This document shows, one piece after another, positions 5,976-10,781 of a stretch of DNA of 14,691 nt. Within the stretch, counting starts at the first letter, position 1, and every line of letters begins with the position of its first letter. The stretch is from NCBI GenBank assembly GCA_002428885.1, contig DIYE01000228.1, positions 1-14,691 on the forward strand, in the 5' to 3' direction. This DNA is from Alphaproteobacteria bacterium UBA6062 (lineage in GTDB: Bacteria; Pseudomonadota; Alphaproteobacteria; Sneathiellales; Sneathiellaceae). A model generated the notes under the pieces. The model was not told where the DNA came from, ran no database searches, and was given only the letters and a program-made list of their open reading frames with translations. The translations under genes were made by a program, and so were the position numbers.

Positions 5976-7352
5976 ATGACGCGAAAACTGGTTGTTTTTA
6001 ATGACAGTAGCTGGACGTCCTCACAGTTGCGAAGCCGCAAACGTCCGGTTACCGGCAATGCAAGCCTGGCTCACCAATGCCTTTCTTCAGAAGATGATAG
6101 CGGCATCAGGCAGATCAGCTATCTAATGGGCGACAGCCGTTCTGAAACGTCTTTGCGTGTCAGGATAAACCGGTTGCTTGGGACCGGGCTTCGCCAGGAA
6201 GTGTTACAAACCTATCGTTTCCTCATGCATAACTATATGGACGGGGATGAAATCTATCTGATCGGCGCCGGTCGCGGCGGCTTTGCTCTTCAGTGCCTGG
6301 CCGAAATGATCAGTATATCCGGTCTTTTGCATCTTGAATCCTTCCGCAACCTGAAAGACGCCTATACTTATAGTCGGCTGACGGAAAATGCCCGCAGCAG
6401 CCTGTCCGGCCAGGAGCTTCGCTCCCGGTTTAAATCAAGAGATGTCCAGATTAAATTCCTGGGATGCTGGGATCCTGTCGGCATGTATGGTGTTCCCACC
6501 GCCTTTCTGCGGCCGATTAGTCGACTCTGGACTGAATTTCACAGAAATCAGGTCAGCAGCAATATCGAAGCTATCTATCAAGCCTTTGCCCTGGACGAAA
6601 CCAATCCTGACTTCATACCCAATATCCTGTCAGGTTCGAATGCCAGACAACTGGATGCCATTGAACAGGTCTGGTTTGCCGGAAAGCACAGCAATGTTAC
6701 CGGCGGTCAACGGGACAGCCGTCTTTCCGACATTGCCTTGCAATGGCTGATTGCCAAAGCCATGGAGCATGGTCTTAAATTTAAGACAGAAAAGCTTGAC
6801 GATCTCAGCACACCTGACCCTCTTGGATGCATGGCTGAAGAAAGTTGGGTTGATCATCTGAATTCAAAACTGCCAAAACGCACCTTAATCAGATCTGTTG
6901 CAAGGGCGGACACTCATTTTTCCAGGCAGCAAATTCCGGGAACCGAGAAGATCCATATCTCGGTCAAGACCCGGGAAAGAAAGGACAGTCAGTATCAACC
7001 TGCGGCCCTGGCTTCTCTTCCTCCCGGCAGCCTACCCATCAGCCAGGACGACCAGCTTCCGAAGAAATTTGTTCGCAAACATGAAAGACTGCAGATCAAC
7101 TGCCCGGCAACCCTGCTGGTCAGCAGCAAGCGTTTTAACGGGAATATGCTCGATTTCAGTGAGGGGGGTGCCTGCGTCTGGGTTCCCCTGGACCTGCCCA
7201 TTGGAACACCGGTCACCATTCGGTCCTCTGTTGCCTTCGAGAAGGAACGCAAAGGTCATGTTGTCTGGGTTAGAGACCAGTCACTTGGGCTTGAATTCTC
7301 CCATGATATCAATCTGGAAGATCTGGATCCGAAAGGTCACACCCTGCAGTAA
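5976..7352 (+). CDS. DUF2235 (alpha/beta-hydrolase-like) protein fused to a C-terminal PilZ domain; nucleophile Ser replaced
   Basis: Counting from the upstream GTG codon, residues 7-275 match DUF2235, the alpha/beta-hydrolase-like family that includes type VI lipase effectors. Landmarks are KLVVFNDSSW, the DGDEIYLIGAGRGGFA strand-elbow (93-107), KFLGCWDPVG (163-172) and QVWFAGKHSNVTGG (234-247). The nucleophile elbow, usually GFSRG, reads GAGRG: Gly 102 replaces the serine. Asp 169 and His 241 remain. Residues 285-365 are a linker. Residues 366-455 form a PilZ domain with both c-di-GMP motifs, RxxxR (Arg 370-Arg 374) and DxSxxG (Asp 396-Gly 401). An in-frame GTG at 5967 overlaps the only good ribosome site (GGGAG, 5963-5967), so the ATG at 5976 is the likely start, giving 458 residues. 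There is no signal peptide or membrane segment, and no type VI genes are nearby. Inference: a cytoplasmic c-di-GMP sensor built on a catalytically dead hydrolase. Confidence 0.88.
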   Translation: MTRKLVVFNDSSWTSSQLRSRKRPVTGNASLAHQCLSSEDDSGIRQISYLMGDSRSETSLRVRINRLLGTGLRQEVLQTYRFLMHNYMDGDEIYLIGAGRGGFALQCLAEMISISGLLHLESFRNLKDAYTYSRLTENARSSLSGQELRSRFKSRDVQIKFLGCWDPVGMYGVPTAFLRPISRLWTEFHRNQVSSNIEAIYQAFALDETNPDFIPNILSGSNARQLDAIEQVWFAGKHSNVTGGQRDSRLSDIALQWLIAKAMEHGLKFKTEKLDDLSTPDPLGCMAEESWVDHLNSKLPKRTLIRSVARADTHFSRQQIPGTEKIHISVKTRERKDSQYQPAALASLPPGSLPISQDDQLPKKFVRKHERLQINCPATLLVSSKRFNGNMLDFSEGGACVWVPLDLPIGTPVTIRSSVAFEKERKGHVVWVRDQSLGLEFSHDINLEDLDPKGHTLQ

Positions 7353-7376
7353 CGGCAATAGTTCTAAGGTCAGAAC

Positions 7377-7829
7377 CTAGCCGTTCTTCAGCAGGCGCTG
7401 TTTTTCCCGATTCCAGTCGCGAGCCTTTTCGGTTGCCCGCTTGTCATGCTGTTTCTTACCGGAGGCAAGGCCCAGCTTGACCTTCACCTTACCCTTTTCA
7501 TTAAAATACAGGGATAGAGGCACAAGCGTTTTACCGGCCCGCTGGATTTGTGCTTCCAGCTTGGCAAGCTCCTTCTTGTGCATCAGCAGTTTGCGAGGGC
7601 GAGACGGCGCGTGATTAAACCGGTTGCCAAAATCATATTCGGCAATATGGGCATTCACCAGATACAGCCCTTCATTTTCGAAGGAAGCATAGGATTCCTG
7701 GATATTAGCACCGCCGGCCCGGAGGCTTTTCACCTCCGTACCGACAAGCATAATCCCTGCTTCATACTCTTCGTTGATGAAGTAGTTATACCGGGCCTTC
7801 CGGTTTTCCGCGATTGTCTTGCTACCCAT
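7377..7829 (-). CDS. smpB: SsrA (tmRNA)-binding protein SmpB
   Basis: SmpB binds tmRNA and brings it to stalled ribosomes for trans-translation. The 150-residue protein shows the family pattern throughout: IAENRKARYNYFI (6-18), GTEVKSLRAG, ESYASFENEGLYLVNAHI, and the basic C-terminal tail with GKKQHDKRATEKARDWNREK, which inserts into the empty mRNA channel. The length is normal. The best ribosome site (AGAGGAG) lies about 14 bases before the ATG, unusually far, and no closer in-frame start exists. The gene follows dapA by 35 bases on the same strand and is probably cotranscribed. It converges with the DUF2235-PilZ gene across 24 bases; a five-pair hairpin there lacks a U-run. No tmRNA gene is present in the window. 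Confidence 0.97.
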   Translation of the reverse strand: MGSKTIAENRKARYNYFINEEYEAGIMLVGTEVKSLRAGGANIQESYASFENEGLYLVNAHIAEYDFGNRFNHAPSRPRKLLMHKKELAKLEAQIQRAGKTLVPLSLYFNEKGKVKVKLGLASGKKQHDKRATEKARDWNREKQRLLKNG

Positions 7830-7864
7830 AGCGGGAACCGTTTCTCCTCTGGACCCCTGATCTC

Positions 7865-8740
7865 TTAGTCAAGAATACCCGCGTGGCGCATGGCCGCCCG
7901 GATCTCCTGCTGGACATTTTCCGGCGTTTCGACCAGTGGCAGACGCACATCAGGACTACATTTACCGAGCAGCGACAAGGCATATTTAACAGGCGCCGGG
8001 CTCGCAAACAGGAAAAGCGCCCGATGCAGAGGCATCAGCAAATCCTGCAGGCGCAGGGCTTCTTCCATATTGCCCGCAAGGCTGGCTTCCTGCATCTGCG
8101 AGGCCAGATCCGGTGCAACATTGGATGTAACTGAGATACAACCGTTTCCGCCATGTGCATTAAAGCCGATGGCCGTTCCATCTTCGCCCGACAACTGGTT
8201 AAAGTCCGTACCGCAATGCAAGCGCTGCAAGGATACGCGAGACACATCGCCCGTCGCATCTTTAACGCCGACAATATTTTTCAGCTTGGCCAATGCACCC
8301 ATGGTTTCAGGGCTCATATCGACAATGCTGCGCCCCGGGATGTTGTAGATATAGATCGGGATATCCACGGCATTGTTCAGGGCTTCAAAATGAGCGTACA
8401 TGCCTTCCTGGGTCGGCTTGTTATAATAAGGCATGGCAATCAGGACAGCATCAGCGCCCGCTTTCTGGGCATGCTGACTGAGGCGAATGGCCTCTGCCGT
8501 ATTGTTGGAGCCGGCGCCAGCCATAATAGGGGCGCGGCCGTCTGCAGCCTCGATGCAAAGCTGGACAACCCGGTCATGCTCAGGGTGGCTAAGCGTTGGA
8601 GATTCACCTGTCGTGCCGACCGGCACGAGCCCCTTTGTTCCGGATTTTATCTGCCAGTCTACGAAGGATTGGAACGCCTTTTCGTCCACGCTCTCTCCGT
8701 TAAAGGGAGTAACAAGAGCGGTAAGTGATCCTCTAAACAT
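7865..8740 (-). CDS. dapA: 4-hydroxy-tetrahydrodipicolinate synthase
   Basis: DapA condenses pyruvate with aspartate semialdehyde, the first committed step to meso-diaminopimelate (peptidoglycan) and lysine. The 291-residue protein is a full TIM barrel with GSLTALVTPF at the N-terminus, the GTTGE motif (42-46), IYNIPGR with Tyr 132, and the Schiff-base lysine Lys 160 in GVKDATGD. The spacing agrees with E. coli DapA (Tyr 133, Lys 161). AAGGAA lies about seven bases before the ATG. A good promoter sits about 75 bases upstream. smpB follows and is probably in the same transcript. I see no lysine riboswitch; the leader of roughly 68 bases is too short for one. Confidence 0.97.
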   Translation of the reverse strand: MFRGSLTALVTPFNGESVDEKAFQSFVDWQIKSGTKGLVPVGTTGESPTLSHPEHDRVVQLCIEAADGRAPIMAGAGSNNTAEAIRLSQHAQKAGADAVLIAMPYYNKPTQEGMYAHFEALNNAVDIPIYIYNIPGRSIVDMSPETMGALAKLKNIVGVKDATGDVSRVSLQRLHCGTDFNQLSGEDGTAIGFNAHGGNGCISVTSNVAPDLASQMQEASLAGNMEEALRLQDLLMPLHRALFLFASPAPVKYALSLLGKCSPDVRLPLVETPENVQQEIRAAMRHAGILD

Positions 8741-8815
8741 GACAGTTTCCTTTTATTGGTTGGTTTAAATCCGGCCTGAGATTATCTCCTTTTGCATGTC
8801 AGACCGAAGGATTGA

Positions 8816-8843
8816 GTTATAAGGCCAGTTTCATCCTTGGCAA
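8816..8843 (-). promoter_or_regulatory. Sigma-70-type promoter for dapA-smpB
   Basis: On the minus strand TTGCCA (8838-8843) and TATAAC (8816-8821), each one mismatch from consensus, are separated by 16 bases. Transcription would start near 8809, giving a leader of about 68 bases. A perfect TTGACA at 8855-8860 lies just upstream, but its 17-spaced partner is only AAGGAT, so I prefer the first pair. Confidence 0.55.
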
Positions 8844-8883
8844 GCAGTAACTTATGTCAAAAACAGCGAAAACCGGAAAAAAG

Positions 8884-8898
8884 GGTACTCTGGTACTC
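8884..8898. repeat. Tandem GGTACTC pair upstream of the dapA promoter
   Basis: GGTACTC occurs twice with an eight-base period (8884-8890 and 8892-8898), about 40 bases upstream of the dapA -35. It may be part of a binding site, or chance. Apart from this, the terminator-like hairpin and the promoter, the 231-base gap between the SDR gene and dapA shows nothing recognisable. Confidence 0.3.
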
Positions 8899-8926
8899 AA
8901 AAGTCATCTGTTGTGTCTTGCCTGGC

Positions 8927-8949
8927 CGGCCTGCAGCGCAAGCAGGCCG
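8927..8949 (-). terminator. Eight-pair hairpin after the SDR gene, without U-run
   Basis: CGGCCTGC (8927-8934) and GCAGGCCG (8942-8949) form a perfect GC-rich stem with a seven-base loop, about 22 bases past the SDR stop. Neither strand carries a U-run after it, so it is not a classical intrinsic terminator. It could stabilise the 3' end or assist Rho-dependent termination. Confidence 0.45.
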
Positions 8950-8971
8950 ATCAGAAAGAGAGGAAGATTAT

Positions 8972-9676
8972 TTAAACGGACCGGGTAAGTCCGCCGTCAA
9001 TCCGGATATTCTGGCCTGTGATATAGGCTGCCTTATCGGATGCCAGATAGGAAACAAGAGACGATACCTCTTCGGTATAACCATAACGCCCCATGGGAAT
9101 TCGGGCCCGGCGATCTTCGGTTTCCGGAAGACTGTCGATAAAGCCCGGCAGGATATTATTCATCCGGACGTTATCTGCCGCATATTTATCCGAGAAAAGT
9201 TTGCTGAAACCGGCCAGGCCAGCTCTGAAAACGGCCGATGTTGGGAAAAGAGGATCTGGTTCGAAAGCCGCGAACGTTGAGATATTCAGGATCGTGCCTG
9301 ACTTCTGTTTGATCATGATAGGCGCAACAAGTCGGGTCGGACGGATCACATTCAGAAGATAATAATCCATCCCACTGTGCCAATCCTCATCGCTGATCTC
9401 CAGCACATCACCTTTAGGACCATGCCCGGCAGAATTGATCAGTACATCAACACGCCCCCATTTCTCCATAGCCACATCCACCAGCGCCTGAAGATCAGCG
9501 GCCGACTGATTGGATCCGGTAACACCGACACCTCCCAGCTCCTCCGCTAAGGCCTTCCCCTTACCGGAAGAAGACAGAATGGCAACTTCAAAACCATCTT
9601 CCGACAACTGTCTCGCCGCCCCAGCTCCAAGACCACTTCCGCCCGCTGTGACCAGGGCAACTTTTGTATCGCTCAT
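8972..9676 (-). CDS. Short-chain dehydrogenase/reductase family protein lacking the YxxxK motif
   Basis: A 234-residue Rossmann-fold protein of the SDR superfamily. The cofactor motif TAGGSGLGAG (10-19), the NSAG variant of NNAG (81-84), NIS with Ser 133, and the C-terminal YITGQNIRIDGG are all present, so nucleotide binding is likely. Where classical members carry YxxxK, this protein reads SAVFR (147-151), with Ser for Tyr and Arg for Lys. A standard dehydrogenase reaction is therefore doubtful. From memory, a group of bacterial SDRs shares this PTSAVFRAGLA segment, so it is probably a family trait rather than a local mutation. The start is the ATG at 9676 because GGAGG (9684-9688) lies eight bases before it; the in-frame ATG at 9691 overlaps that site. 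The gene diverges from a LysR regulator. The substrate is unknown. Confidence 0.88.
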   Translation of the reverse strand: MSDTKVALVTAGGSGLGAGAARQLSEDGFEVAILSSSGKGKALAEELGGVGVTGSNQSAADLQALVDVAMEKWGRVDVLINSAGHGPKGDVLEISDEDWHSGMDYYLLNVIRPTRLVAPIMIKQKSGTILNISTFAAFEPDPLFPTSAVFRAGLAGFSKLFSDKYAADNVRMNNILPGFIDSLPETEDRRARIPMGRYGYTEEVSSLVSYLASDKAAYITGQNIRIDGGLTRSV

Positions 9677-9698
9677 CTCTAGATCCTCCATAATATCT

Positions 9699-9717
9699 GC
9701 TGTGATAGTGAAACAGC
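9699..9717. promoter_or_regulatory. Candidate LysR-type binding dyad (T-N11-A)
   Basis: GCTGT (9699-9703) and ACAGC (9713-9717) form a dyad with a nine-base centre containing T-N11-A (9701 to 9713), the usual core of LysR-family sites. It overlaps the suggested -10 of the SDR gene and lies upstream of the lysR promoter, the arrangement expected for a regulator acting on its divergent neighbour. Confidence 0.35.
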
Positions 9718-9756
9718 CGCTGACGCTTGACCAATCATATTTCCTATTACTAGACT
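9705..9756. promoter_or_regulatory. Divergent promoters with overlapping -35 elements (SDR and lysR)
   Basis: For lysR (plus), TTGACC (9727-9732) and TAGACT (9751-9756) are 18 bases apart, giving a start near 9763 and a leader of about 25 bases. For the SDR gene (minus), TTGGTC (9729-9734) and CACTAT (9705-9710) are also 18 apart, although that -10 is weak. Both -35 elements come from the same TTGACCAA, so polymerase probably cannot occupy both promoters at once. Confidence 0.4.
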
Positions 9757-9787
9757 GTAGAATATCTATTGCCTTAGTGAGAAAAAG

Positions 9788-10660
9788 ATGCCTGTTCCTC
9801 CCCTAAACAGTCTCAGGATGTTTGACGCCTCCGCCCGGTCATTGAATTTCCGAAAAGCCGCTGATGAACTGAATATCACCCAGGGAGCTGTTGCCCAGCA
9901 GGTGCGAAAACTGGAGAATGACCTTGGTTTAAAACTCTTTCATCGGCGGGCACGAGGCCTCTCCTTAACGCAGGCGGGGAAACGATATGCCGCCTCTGTG
10001 CGACAGGCGCTGCAAATCATCGAGGACGCGACATCTGAAATCGCCGGAAAAAACAGCGTTATAACGCTAAGCGTTCCGCCATCCATTGCCTCCAAATGGC
10101 TGGTGCCTCGCCTCACCTCCTTCTCTCAAAGTCATCCGGATATTGAATTGGTGACCGTTGCCAGCGAAGAGTTGGCAAATTTTACATCAGACGGCGTCGA
10201 CCTCGCTATTCGTCAAGGGAAACCGCCTTTCCCTTTGCATCTGACGGCCACGCCCCTATCCCCCCTCAATTTATGTGCTGTTTGCAGTCCTGACTATTTG
10301 AAAGCAACAGGTCCTTTTCGTGAATTAAGCGATCTGCTTGGCTTTCCTCTTATCCATGACAGTCACAATCACTGGAATACCCTGTTTCACGACGCCGACC
10401 TGACACCGCCAGGCACAGTCATGCGCTTCAACCAGACTGCGCTTGCTATGGATGCAGCCGCGAATGGTGACGGTGTTGCCCTGGTGCCGGCTCTCCTCGC
10501 AAAGCATGATATTGCCGCGGGTAAATTGACCTGTATCTTCCAGACCGCCGATACAGGTCCTTACGGCTACTATCTCGTTCACCCCGCTGCCCCGGAAAAA
10601 TTACCGACTGCGCTGATTGAGATGAAACACTGGCTTATAAAAGAAGCGACCACCGGTTAA
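9788..10660 (+). CDS. LysR family transcriptional regulator, GcvA-like
   Basis: A 290-residue LysR-type regulator. The N-terminal winged helix-turn-helix spans about residues 5-64: PLNSLRMFDASARSLNFRKA, then ITQGAVAQQVRKLE and GLKLFHRRARGLSLT. An effector-binding domain of the periplasmic-binding fold follows (about 90-290), including the DGVDLAIRQG segment typical of the GcvA-like group. The ATG has only GAGAAAA as ribosome site, with a plausible promoter 25 bases further up. It is divergent from the SDR gene, and regulators placed this way usually control the neighbour and themselves. The inducer cannot be deduced. There is no reason to call it GcvA itself, since no glycine-cleavage genes are nearby. 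Confidence 0.92.
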   Translation: MPVPPLNSLRMFDASARSLNFRKAADELNITQGAVAQQVRKLENDLGLKLFHRRARGLSLTQAGKRYAASVRQALQIIEDATSEIAGKNSVITLSVPPSIASKWLVPRLTSFSQSHPDIELVTVASEELANFTSDGVDLAIRQGKPPFPLHLTATPLSPLNLCAVCSPDYLKATGPFRELSDLLGFPLIHDSHNHWNTLFHDADLTPPGTVMRFNQTALAMDAAANGDGVALVPALLAKHDIAAGKLTCIFQTADTGPYGYYLVHPAAPEKLPTALIEMKHWLIKEATTG

Positions 10661-10704
10661 GCGGAACTTGAAGTCTGCTCCTTCTTCCACCAGATCATAT
10701 AGTT

Positions 10705-10735
10705 GGGATCACAACAACTTCTTGATCCCGTTTTC
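10705..10735 (+). terminator. Intrinsic terminator after lysR
   Basis: GGGATCA (10705-10711) pairs perfectly with TGATCCC (10723-10729) around an 11-base loop, followed by GTTTTC. It lies 44 bases past the lysR stop and about 47 bases before pepN. The right arm can alternatively pair with a downstream segment. Confidence 0.6.
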
Positions 10736-10749
10736 AATCGGGATATTCT
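10722..10749 (+). promoter_or_regulatory. Candidate pepN promoter with a dyad in its spacer
   Basis: TTGATC (10722-10727) and TATTCT (10744-10749), each four of six to consensus, are 16 bases apart. Transcription would start near 10756, with a leader of about 26 bases. ATCCCG (10725-10730) and CGGGAT (10739-10744) form a perfect six-base dyad inside it. That dyad may be an operator, or the alternative partner of the preceding terminator arm. Confidence 0.4.
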
Positions 10750-10781
10750 GTGCAGCCCGGCATAAATAAAGGTATTGAGAC

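Noticed and set aside
7359..7377. Hairpin GTTCT/AGAAC between the DUF2235-PilZ gene and smpB as a bidirectional terminator
   Set aside because: It has only five pairs, no U-run on either strand, and adjoins the smpB stop codon.
8765..8797. Ten-residue ORF in the dapA leader, a possible leader peptide
   Set aside because: It has no ribosome site and no lysine-codon enrichment beyond a single Lys, and no terminator/antiterminator pair follows it.
8741..8971. Lysine riboswitch upstream of dapA
   Set aside because: The predicted leader is about 68 bases, far shorter than the roughly 170-base lysine aptamer, and I see no matching helices.
9677..9691. ATG at 9691 as the start of the SDR gene
   Set aside because: The GGAGG ribosome site lies inside the extra codons and serves the ATG at 9676.
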